This document shows positions 50,082 through 58,306 of a stretch of 64,000 nucleotides of DNA, in pieces. A model generated the notes under the pieces. That model was given only the letters and a program-made list of their open reading frames with translations. It made no database searches and was not told the origin of the DNA. Location of the stretch: the NCBI RefSeq assembly GCF_014696135.1, contig NZ_JACJPP010000002.1, forward strand, positions 62,001 through 126,000, written 5' to 3'. The position numbers were made by a program, and so were the translations under genes. The DNA comes from Nodosilinea sp. FACHB-141. GTDB lineage: Bacteria > Cyanobacteriota > Cyanobacteriia > Phormidesmidales > Phormidesmidaceae. How positions within the stretch are numbered: position 1 is the first letter of the stretch; each line of letters starts with the position of its first letter.

Positions 50082-52774
50082 CTAAAACGTTGTTCGATAA
50101 CTGAGACTCATCGTTCGGCCCTGACCCGCTCGATTGTCGCTGTCAAAGAAGGGGGCAAAGTACTGAGAATATACCGGGTAATACTGGGTGTTGAGCAGAT
50201 TTTGAATGCCCAACGTTAGCTCGCCATTTCTAAGGCGAACACCACTCAAGAGATCAAGGGTGATGTAGCTATTGATAGGAGCACTATCGGCACCGACGTT
50301 AAAGCCGCGATCGCGGTCACCAGAGAACAGCAGTTGCAACCGGTTTCGCCAGCCCGGCAGGGTTTCGTTTTCTACGTAGGCGGTGAGCTTAAACGGCGGA
50401 ATGATCAAACTATCAAGCGCTGTGAAATCCCCGTCTTCGTCAGCATCATCTGCACCCTCTAGCCATGCGGCGGTTCCTCCGAAGCTCCAGCGATCGCTGG
50501 GTTGCCAGTCAAGGGCACCTTCTATCCCATAGACTCGTTGGGGCGATCGCACCGTTTGCAGAGGACCACTATTCGATACGGCAAATCTTGTCCCCAGACT
50601 GGAATAGTTATAAAACGCGGCTACAGACGCCTGTACGGTGTTCCAGTTCCCCCGCAGGCCGATCTCGTAGTTATCGACCTTTTGGGGCTGCGTCAAATCA
50701 ATGTCAGACTCAACGGCAAAGCCGGGCGGGGCAAAGCCCAGCACTCGGCCAATATCCGGCAATGAAAAGCCTTGGGAAAAGCTAGCAAATGCCGTCAAGC
50801 TATCCACAACTTCGTAGGCTAAGCCCAGATTGAAAACTACGTCGTCCGCAGTCAGCGTGCCGCCCTCAACGCTATTGCCGTCATAGGTGGTGTAGTCGTC
50901 AGTATCAATATTGAGGTTGACATACCGTGCCCCGCCGCTCAGGGTGAGGCGATCGACAACATCCCACTGCAGCTGAGCAAAAATGCCCAGATCGTTCAAG
51001 CGGTAGGGAGGGACAAAATCAACCTCACCAATTTTGCGAAAAACCAGTCCGCCGCTGGCGTCAAACTCATCGGGGTCAAACAGGTTAAACCGCTGCGAAC
51101 TGTCTTCTCGCACATAATCGACCCCCCAAAGCAAGCTCAGGGTGTCTTCAGGATTAAACGACGTATTGACCTGAAGCCGCCCCCCCACTGCTGAGTGCTC
51201 CCAGGGGATTGGGAGATAATGCCAAAAAACTCCCGCAGATCGGTGGGCAGTCCGCCCACAAACTCATAGTTGCGGAAAAACACCTGCCCCGAAACCTCAC
51301 TGTTGAGCAAGTCATCATGGAAGTACTGGAGGGTGAGGTTCGTGGTTTCTAGAGAGGCCTCATTGGGGGCATCAATAATTTGAGTGCCTGCCGGTAGTTC
51401 AATAGCTCGGGCTTTCTGCACCCCCGCAATATTGTCTACCTCAGGGTCACTGATATAGGAGACGTTCTGAATTTGGCTGAAGTGGTTAAAGGTGAAATTC
51501 AACCGCTGCGTGGGGCTGAGTTCTCCCCCTAGCCGAATCAACAGGTTCACCTCGTCTGTCTCGGCGTCGGTTAGGTCGCTGGGGATGCGATCGCCCTCCG
51601 CGTCGTAATACACTCCACGCGAGGTGTAAGACAGACTGCCCAAGAGGCTGGCCGTCTCCGTCGCTGCTGATACTGAATAGAGCGCGTTATAGCCAAAGCC
51701 ATCCCCAGTCAGAAAGGCCTCGCTGAAGGCGGCACTGCCACCGATATCAATCGTTTGGCTCACGGGACTCGCATCCGGTTGCCGCGTGATGATGTTGATT
51801 GAACCCCCCGTGGCCTGCCCGCCATAGATCGCATTGGGGCCACGGACCACTTCAATCCGTTCAACCGAGCGCGGATCAATCGTGGTCAGCGCAGCGGGGA
51901 CAGAGCCCAGGTTGCTGTTTTGGGGAATGCCATCGATCAACACCGAAATTTCGCGTCCCCGCAGGGTTTGCCCAAAGGTATTGGTGCGGCTGGTGGGGGC
52001 ACTAAAGCCAGGGACGAGCTGAGACAAAATATCCCCCATGTCCTGGCTGAACCGGGTTTGTTGCTCAATGTCTTCCTGAGTAATCACCGTGACGGAGCGA
52101 GGAACATTTTGTAGTTCTTCTTCGGTTCGAGTCGCAGTGACCACAAGCTGAATGGCTTCCTCGGGCGCTTCCGCCTCGGTTGCCAACCCAAGGGTTACGG
52201 CCAGAGTTAAGCCCTGGGCAGCCGGGCTAACCTCTACACTGGGCGGGGCATCGTTACCAGTAATGGAAACTCGCACCTGATTGTCTGGCAAACCCGTGAC
52301 GCTGATAAAAGCAATACCCGCCGTTGAGCTAGCCTGCTGAAACTCGCCCCCATCAGGCAGAGCTAGCACCGCGTTAGGAATATCGATAATCAGGGCGTTA
52401 CCCAGCGATCGCGTGGCTGGTGCCGACAGCTCACCCGCCGCGGTTTCCAGCACCACCTGCAACCCTGCCTCGGTAGACTCTACCCGCACTCCCGTAATTT
52501 GCACCGTGGCCTGGGCGATCTGGGTCATCCCTTCGTCTACGGCGGCGGCAGGATCGAGGGTAGATGGGTGGATAAGTAGCGGGGTAGATAGGAGCGTGGG
52601 TTGTTCCAACTCATCCACCCGCCCACCCATCCACTCATCCACTTCCCCCACTCGCCCACTCGCCCACTCACCCACATTCCCACCGTTCGCCTGGGCCACC
52701 AGCGGTTGAGCCAGGGCCGCGATCGCCCCCATCACGCCAACCCACACGCTCCATCCCATCCGCTGCTGAGCCAT
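50082..52774 (-). pseudogene. AMIN-domain TonB-dependent receptor 3, interrupted by a one-base frameshift in a G7 tract
   Basis: Two overlapping frames form one receptor. The first (from ATG 52774 to 51137) has a signal peptide, a translated octamer palindrome (GEWASGRVGEVDEW...), an AMIN-type domain, the plug (VTATRTEEELQNVPRSVTVITQEDI, ERIEVVRGPNAIYGGQATGGSINIITRQ) and part of the barrel. The second (to 50082) completes the barrel to a terminal Phe (MSLSYRTTF). They meet at seven G on the minus strand (51180-51186). Eight would join QQWG to GRLQVNTSFNPEDTL in frame. This may be true inactivation, slippage-based phase variation or a sequencing error. Confidence 0.85.
52561..52682. repeat. 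octamer palindrome inside receptor 3
   Basis: The G arm is at 52561-52600 (GTAGATGGGTGGATAAGTAG), a short spacer follows, and the C arm is at 52612-52682 (CATCCACCCGCCCACCCATC type). It lies between the signal peptide and the AMIN domain and reads through in frame. Confidence 0.85.
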
Positions 52775-52812
52775 ATCCTTCACACCACCGTTCAACTATT
52801 CAACAGATTAGA

Positions 52813-52827
52813 TGAAAGCTATTCTCA
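52813..52827. promoter_or_regulatory. iron-box-like site TGAAAGC-T-ATTCTCA before receptor 3
   Basis: On the minus strand, TGAGAAT-A-GCTTTCA, 38 bases before the receptor ATG. It shares CTATTCTCAT(C/T)TA with the site before AraC 3. Confidence 0.5.
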
Positions 52828-52890
52828 TCTAGGTATAGAACTTTAGGGCGAAAGGTGCGAGCGCGTCTGCCTGAGAACGGAACAATTTAG

Positions 52891-53886
52891 TCACAGCACG
52901 GAATTTTTGAAAGCTTTGGGGCTAACCCCAAACTCGCGCTTGAAGGCGGCGGCAAAGTGCCCCGCATGGCTGTAGCCCACTTGATAGGTGACCTCTGCCA
53001 CGCTCATCTCGGTGTCTTGCAACAGCTGCCGCGCTTTAATCAAGCGCTGCTGTCGCAGATAGCCAAATACCGTCGTACCCAACACTTGACGAAAGCCGCG
53101 CTTTAGGGTGCAGTCGTTTAGACCTACGGCCCGGGCAAGTTCCAGCAGTGACAGGGGATCGTCTAGGCGTTGGGCGACGAGATCTCTGGCCTGGTGAATG
53201 CGGTCAATATCTGACGGCTTTAGTCGCTGGGCCAGCCTTGAGGGGCCAGCCTCTAGCCACTGAGCCGTTTGCAGGGCAATCAGCTCCAGTGCTTTCCCCT
53301 CTAGATAGACTTGCTGAATGGATCCGGTATAAGGGCAGTTGAGAATTTGTTGGAGCACCAGTTGAATGCTAGGCGCGATCGTCTCCAGCGGCTGGTACCA
53401 GTGGTCGTTGTGCCTGGCGATTAGCTCCTGCACCTCAGATGGAATCACGTCGAGCTGATCAGGGCTAAAGCTTTGAGAATTTGGCTGGGTTCTCAAATGC
53501 AGGTCAATTTTTAGCACTCTGCCCTTGAGTGGCCATGTCTGAGTATCGCTAATCGTGCGATTCTCTTCATATTGCAGAAAGCTGTTGGGGCCATAGAGGC
53601 TGCTGTGGCGATCGCTGTTGTCGCCTAGGCACAGATTGAAGCCAAATTCCAGGGTTCGCCCTGAAGCCTCAGGGGAGTTTTCTTCAATCAACACATCCTC
53701 TAGCCAGTAGTCGCGGATGAGTAGGTTCAAGCCGTGGCGTAGATTGAGCGATCGCTTACAGCCCTGACTTTTAGTGCCAGGCGCGCTGATAACCAGCTCA
53801 AAACTGCCCAACGACCTTGAGCCCGAACCGACGGCAGGGATGGGCTGGGCAACTGGCGATGGCGGCTCTGAGAGGATGATGGTCAT
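52891..53886 (-). CDS. AraC/XylS-family regulator (PchR-like), copy 3
   Basis: 331 residues from ATG 53886. A TTG at 53916 is the longer alternative. The N-terminal region is divergent. The C-terminal helix-turn-helix pair is LSLLELARAVGLNDCTLKRGFRQVLGTTVFGYLRQQRLIKARQLL and SVAEVTYQVGYSHAGHFAAAFKREFGVSPKAF. It is closely paralogous to AraC 1 and AraC 2. It lies upstream of receptor 3 on the same strand, which repeats the regulator/receptor pairing seen twice elsewhere in the window. Confidence 0.92.
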   Translation of the reverse strand: MTIILSEPPSPVAQPIPAVGSGSRSLGSFELVISAPGTKSQGCKRSLNLRHGLNLLIRDYWLEDVLIEENSPEASGRTLEFGFNLCLGDNSDRHSSLYGPNSFLQYEENRTISDTQTWPLKGRVLKIDLHLRTQPNSQSFSPDQLDVIPSEVQELIARHNDHWYQPLETIAPSIQLVLQQILNCPYTGSIQQVYLEGKALELIALQTAQWLEAGPSRLAQRLKPSDIDRIHQARDLVAQRLDDPLSLLELARAVGLNDCTLKRGFRQVLGTTVFGYLRQQRLIKARQLLQDTEMSVAEVTYQVGYSHAGHFAAAFKREFGVSPKAFKNSVL

Positions 53887-53944
53887 AGGCAGACAGGAAT
53901 GAGCTGATTTAGGCAAGAGTGCGGGAAAGGCCTTTCACCACAAA

Positions 53945-53959
53945 TAAGACCTATTCTCA
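53945..53959. promoter_or_regulatory. iron-box-like site TAAGACC-T-ATTCTCA before AraC 3
   Basis: The minus strand reads TGAGAAT-A-GGTCTTA, 58 bases before the AraC 3 start. The half-site is exact and the other half is degenerate. Confidence 0.45.
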
Positions 53960-54079
53960 TTTATTTGCAGCCACCGGTCAACAGCCTTCGCCTGACAGAG
54001 TGCTGTTGCCGCTCAGCTCAGCCAGCCTCGCTGACCATCAGAATGCGACAGACAGGCTGAGGTACCCCCTTCTATCCTT

Positions 54080-55999
54080 CTATATCGATCCAGCAACAGT
54101 TCCTAATCTGAGCAGCTGGGCAAAACGAGAGTTAGGGTCTTGGGCTAGGGTGATGCGATCGCCGTACTCCACCGCCTGCCCCTGCTCTAAAATTAAAATC
54201 TGGTCAGCCCGCTCCACGGTCTTGAGCCGGTGAGCGATGATAATCCCTGTGCGGTTCACCAACAGCCGATCCACCGCCCGCTCAATCAGCTGCTCCGTCA
54301 GCGGATCGAGCCGCGACGACGCCTCATCTAGCACCACCAGCCCCGGATCTTTGAGAAACACCCGCGCAAAGGCCAACAGCTGCGCCTGCCCCGCCGACAG
54401 CCCGCCGCTGTCGGCCCCCAGTTCTGTATCCAGCCCCTGCGGTAGTGCCTCCAGCCAGGGCATTAGGCCCAGATCTTCTAAGGTTTGCAGAATGGCGCGA
54501 TCGCCAATGTGCGCGTTAAAAAACGTCAGATTATTGCGCACTGAAGTCTGAAATAACTGCACATCCTGAGTCACGAACCCCACGTGGTGCGGCAACTCCC
54601 GCAGCGGCACCTGAGCGATATTCACCCCTCCCAGACAAATCTGCCCCCGCTGAATGTCGTACAGCCGCAGCAGCAACCGCGCCAGAGTGCTCTTGCCACT
54701 GCCCGTCTTGCCCAAGAGCCCTAGGGTTTGACCGGCGGGTAGGTGGAGGGTAAGGGATTGGAGGGTGGGCGGGTAGGTGGGTGGGTGGGTAAGCGAGTAG
54801 GTGGGTAGGCGGGTGGATGGGTAGATGGGTGGATGAGGTTTATCTGCTTTGTCGGTTTCGGTTGTTGATTCATCAATACTCCCACTTGCCCACCCATCCA
54901 CTCTCTCACCCATCCACTCTCCCACCCTTCCCCTCTCCCACTCGCCTACCTCTTCATACCCAAACCAAACCTCCTCAAGCTCCACCGATAGTGCACCAGT
55001 AGGTAAAACGCCTTGACCACCGGGGCTCACCTGAGTCTGGTGCCCCAATAAATCCTGAATGCGCTGGATGCTGGCTTGGGCTTGCTGGAGCTGTTCTAGT
55101 TCTTCGCGGATACGCTCAATGGGGTCTTGCAGCAGGGTGGCGTAGTAGAACAGCAGGTAAACGGTGCCGATGGTAATGGCGGATTGACTCCAGAGGTAGG
55201 CACCGACAGCCAGGGCGATCGCATTCCCTACAGTAAACAGCCCCACTGTGCTGCCCCACAGCAGAGTGCTGGTGAAGCGAGCCTGGTGAAAGGCCGCCAG
55301 CCACCGCCGCAGAATTTTGTAAAACCGATCCATCACATAGCCGACGGCCCCATTGGCGCGGATATCCTCAAGTCCGCTGAGATGCTCGGCCACAAAGCCA
55401 TAAAATTCGGCGCTGATCTGGCGGTAGGTGCCCCAGGGGCCCACGGCCAGGGTTTGCAGACTGCCCAACACGCCAAAAGCCACCAGGGCAAACAGGCTCA
55501 GGGTCACCCCGGCGCGCCAGTCTTCGCGCCACACCATAAATAAGACGCCGACTACCAGCAGGCCGTTGCCCACCACTTGCAACACAAACTGCGAGAAAAA
55601 CCGGGAGAGAGCATCCACATCACCATCGACCCGCTCCACTAGTTCGCCGGGGGTGTGGGCTTTGTGAAAAGCCAGGTCAAGGTCCATTGCGTGGCGGGCC
55701 AGATCAAGGCGTAGGGTATTCGTAGCCCGCCACGCAATGGTTTCGCTGAAGTAGGTAGTGGCGATCGCTAGCCCCTGCTGCAAAATTGCGATCGCCATAA
55801 ACGCCCCCGCCGCCAACACTAGCGATCGCTGCTGCCTACCCGCGATCGCAGTATCGATGAAGTAGCGCAAAATCTGGGGGTTTAGCAGCTGCAAGCCAAT
55901 CCCCCCCAGCAGGGCGATTGCCAACCCCCAAAACCGACCCCGCTGCGGTTTTAGATAAGTCGCCAAAATCGTTCGATACCCCTGTGCTGCTGCTCCCAT
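54080..55999 (-). CDS. ABC exporter (fused permease-ATPase) 2, with octamer-repeat insert in the linker
   Basis: 639 residues from ATG 55999. The transmembrane domain is at about 20-310 (RTILATYLKPQRGRFWGLAIALLGGIGLQLL). The ATPase domain is at about 420-639: Walker A LLGKTGSGKSTLARLLL, signature GLSAGQAQLLAFARVF, Walker B LVVLDEASSRLDPLTEQ, switch IIAHRLKTVE. The linker (about 350-415) is a translated octamer palindrome (GEWERGRVGEWMGERVDGW, then PPIYPSTRLPTYSLTHPPT), flanked by normal sequence (SVELEEVWFGYEE and LQSLTLHLPAGQTLG). It is similar in layout to ABC exporter 1 but not a recent duplicate. Siderophore-related export is inferred from context. Confidence 0.92.
   Translation of the reverse strand: MGAAAQGYRTILATYLKPQRGRFWGLAIALLGGIGLQLLNPQILRYFIDTAIAGRQQRSLVLAAGAFMAIAILQQGLAIATTYFSETIAWRATNTLRLDLARHAMDLDLAFHKAHTPGELVERVDGDVDALSRFFSQFVLQVVGNGLLVVGVLFMVWREDWRAGVTLSLFALVAFGVLGSLQTLAVGPWGTYRQISAEFYGFVAEHLSGLEDIRANGAVGYVMDRFYKILRRWLAAFHQARFTSTLLWGSTVGLFTVGNAIALAVGAYLWSQSAITIGTVYLLFYYATLLQDPIERIREELEQLQQAQASIQRIQDLLGHQTQVSPGGQGVLPTGALSVELEEVWFGYEEVGEWERGRVGEWMGERVDGWASGSIDESTTETDKADKPHPPIYPSTRLPTYSLTHPPTYPPTLQSLTLHLPAGQTLGLLGKTGSGKSTLARLLLRLYDIQRGQICLGGVNIAQVPLRELPHHVGFVTQDVQLFQTSVRNNLTFFNAHIGDRAILQTLEDLGLMPWLEALPQGLDTELGADSGGLSAGQAQLLAFARVFLKDPGLVVLDEASSRLDPLTEQLIERAVDRLLVNRTGIIIAHRLKTVERADQILILEQGQAVEYGDRITLAQDPNSRFAQLLRLGTVAGSI
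54737..54955. repeat. octamer palindrome inside ABC exporter 2
   Basis: The G arm is at 54737-54836 (GGGTAGGTGGGTGGGTGGG, GGATGGGTAGATGGGTGGAT), a spacer of about 41 bases follows, and the C arm is at 54878-54955 (CACCCATCCACTCTCTCACC). It is the longest copy in the window. Confidence 0.88.
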
Positions 56000-56783
56000 A
56001 GCGAGCCTACCTCGCAAAAAAGCCAGCCCATAGCTTACCGACTCGCTCGCCCTAAAAGGATTCCTAAACGGAGTATCTTGACTCTTACCGGGAATTGTTA
56101 ACCCTCAGAAACCAGAGACAGCATCAATAACCATGCCGACAAAAACTTCAGCAATGCCTGAGCAAACCGCTCTGGAGCATCCTGCTATACCTACTAAAAT
56201 GCTCCCTCACTTGAAATAAATGCCTTGGAGCATTCCCCTGCTCTCGTTTGGGGCAGTCCTAGCAGAGCTATAGGCTACAGCAGTAGCTAGATGAGTAGCA
56301 GGGCTAAGAGTGAGTGAAACCGCAACAATTGCTTACTGCAGTCTCATTCTCTAAAAGGTATGCCAGGAGGCGGGCTTGAACCGCCGACACGAGGATTTTC
56401 AGTCCTCGACAGATGCTTGCCAGTCAAGGGGTTCAAGCCTTTGGTGACGCCCTTCCCCCAATTTTCCCCCAATCTTTGAAAATATGGGTTGTTTTAGCTA
56501 TAGATAGACGAGTTTGGGTACGGCCTACATTTGGCAAACACAAATCTGCTTCTAAAACTGCCTTGATCTACCCATCTCCAGAGCTAACGAAAGGCTTTGA
56601 GGTTCAGTCAATAGGCGGATCTACTTAGAAAAGCAAAACCGCCAAGAAGAAACAATGTCTCTCAATTCCACGCCAAATCCGCTCTTCTCATTTCGTTTTT
56701 GTCCCTGCAGGAGAGCTTAAAGTCCTTGGCCAGAGTATGCAGACGCATTTCTCCGGCCAAGGGTGATTGCTGACAGCGCGCCA
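56000..56783. other. 784-bp gap holding a tRNA-Phe fragment
   Basis: Apart from the tRNA-derived block at 56361-56407 I see no supportable gene. A plus-strand frame at 56413-56628 starts inside the tRNA-adjacent sequence and has no recognisable features. The stretch TTCCCCCAATTTTCCCCCAA near 56452 is repetitive. Confidence 0.5.
56361..56407 (-). pseudogene. 3' fragment of tRNA-Phe (GAA), candidate attachment-site scar
   Basis: On the minus strand it reads from the anticodon stem (GAGGACTGAAAATCCTC, anticodon GAA) through the variable loop and T arm (GGCGGTTCAAGCCCGCC) to the acceptor 3' strand CTCCTGGCA. The first 26 or so nucleotides of a tRNA (acceptor 5' strand and D arm) are absent. The preceding bases do not complement the acceptor. 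Such 3' fragments are what tyrosine-recombinase integration at a tRNA gene leaves behind. Confidence 0.75.
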
Positions 56784-58187
56784 TCAGTGGGTAGTGAGCT
56801 TAGGCAGCTTCACGACGCCCCGGCGCAGAGCTACAACTGTGCCCCCCGACAACAGCAGTAGGGCAACACCCCCAAGGCCCAAGGTGCTAAGTGATGCCCC
56901 CGATGAATCATTGTTAAGGGCGGCCTGGGTTTTGCTTAGGTAGTCCTGCACGTAGGGGTAGCTCGGGTTGAGCTCACTGACCTGGCGAAAGCTGGCCAGG
57001 GCACGCTTGAACTGACCCCGCTCAAACTGGGTGACGGCGGTTTGGTAGAGCTGAGAAACGCCGCTAGGGGCAGGTTCTACATTGGCTTGGTTCAAAAATT
57101 CGTTGACTACGCCCATGGGAATGACAAAGTTTGCGCCCTGCACCTGACTGCCCGTGGTGGGGTCAACCTTAGCAAAGGTGGCAATGCCGATCGCCTCGCC
57201 TGCTTCGTTAAACACCGGGCCACCGCTGTTGCCGCTGCTCATGGCGGCATCGGTCTGTAAAATATCCCAACCGTCGGCCATGGTTTTGCGGGCGCTGACC
57301 AGCCCAGCGGTGAGGGAGGCTTCGACCGCTTCTTGCTCGTCGATCACGCCTGCGCCGGGGTAGCCGAGAATGAACATGCGATCGCCCGCCGCCAGCGCTT
57401 TATCGTCTCCTAGGGCCACAGTGGGCATGTGGGTGGCCTCAATTTTGAGAATCGCCACGTCTTTGCCGGGGGCGGGTTCGCCGATCGCTTTGACAGTCGC
57501 TTTTTGGCCCTGCTCAACAATTTGGTCGCGGGCGGTGGCTCCCATCGCCGCATAAATTTTGGTATCTATAGCATCGAGCGACATGTGGTGGGCAAAGTAT
57601 TTGACATGGGCTTGCAGACAGAGCTCCACAAATTCCTGGGTGCCCATCAGTGCACCGATCGCCTCCTGGTAGTAGCCGTCGCTCAGCTCATTCCACAGCG
57701 ATTTGCAGCTAGAGACAGCTACTTCCTCCAGGGCACTGTCGGCCAGCATTCCCTTAATATCGTCTTGCTCTGAGGAGACTACGTGGGCATTGGTGACCAA
57801 GTAGCCATCTTCGGTGACCGCTAGGGCCGAGCCGGTGGTGCTGACTTCGGCCTGCTCTTGCATGCGCTCTGAGATTGGGGTGAAGTAGGCCAGGGGATCG
57901 GCCAATACCGTTTGAATGACCGCCACAAACATCTGCTGCTCAGAGGTATATTCGCCGCTGGTCACTTTTTTGCCCAGAGCCTCAAAAAGCTGGGCCATTT
58001 TGTCCTCGTTGAGGTTGTAGTCGGGTACCGAAAACTCAGCATTGTGAACCGTTTGAATCATCAGGGTGCCGGGCTTGTTTTGTTCGGCCAGTTGGCTGGG
58101 GCTGAGGGCGGTGGTTTTGCCACAGCCAGTGAGGGCAACGGTGAGCAGGCTAGCTGCGATCGCCAGAGACTTGAAGAAGCGTGTCAT
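56784..58187 (-). CDS. trypsin-like serine protease lipoprotein with C-terminal membrane segment
   Basis: 467 residues, S1C/HtrA-like. The signal peptide has a lipobox ALTGC at residue 21. The catalytic triad is visible: His135 in VTNAHVV, Asp243 in GKDVAILKIE, Ser321 in MSSGNSGGPVF. There is no PDZ domain. Instead, about 370-430 carry a TPR-like pair of helices (LYQTAVTQFERGQFKRALASFRQVSELNPSYPYVQDYL), followed by a transmembrane helix (LGLGGVALLLLSGGTVVAL) and a basic tail. AGGAA lies upstream of the ATG. It is encoded downstream of the two CHAT-domain genes on the same strand, which suggests a proteolytic relay. Confidence 0.9.
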   Translation of the reverse strand: MTRFFKSLAIAASLLTVALTGCGKTTALSPSQLAEQNKPGTLMIQTVHNAEFSVPDYNLNEDKMAQLFEALGKKVTSGEYTSEQQMFVAVIQTVLADPLAYFTPISERMQEQAEVSTTGSALAVTEDGYLVTNAHVVSSEQDDIKGMLADSALEEVAVSSCKSLWNELSDGYYQEAIGALMGTQEFVELCLQAHVKYFAHHMSLDAIDTKIYAAMGATARDQIVEQGQKATVKAIGEPAPGKDVAILKIEATHMPTVALGDDKALAAGDRMFILGYPGAGVIDEQEAVEASLTAGLVSARKTMADGWDILQTDAAMSSGNSGGPVFNEAGEAIGIATFAKVDPTTGSQVQGANFVIPMGVVNEFLNQANVEPAPSGVSQLYQTAVTQFERGQFKRALASFRQVSELNPSYPYVQDYLSKTQAALNNDSSGASLSTLGLGGVALLLLSGGTVVALRRGVVKLPKLTTH

Positions 58188-58306
58188 GGGAGTATTCCTT
58201 TTAGAGTTAAAAGACTGGGGGCAAAGATGCCGAAGGCGGTAGCGTTCACAAGAATGTATGTCTGAGCTGGGCAGAGTTATTCAACCCGTGGGGGTCGGGC
58301 CTGGGG

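Noticed and set aside
50082-51188. A separate short receptor gene starting at GTG 51188
   Set aside because: It begins mid-barrel without signal peptide or plug, and continues the upstream frame after a one-base shift.
56361-56440. A complete tRNA-Phe gene
   Set aside because: The bases preceding the anticodon stem cannot form a D arm or pair with the acceptor 3' strand, so only the 3' part is tRNA.
56413-56628. 71-codon frame beside the tRNA fragment as a remnant integrase
   Set aside because: No integrase motif or catalytic residue is recognisable. The frame begins in non-coding sequence.
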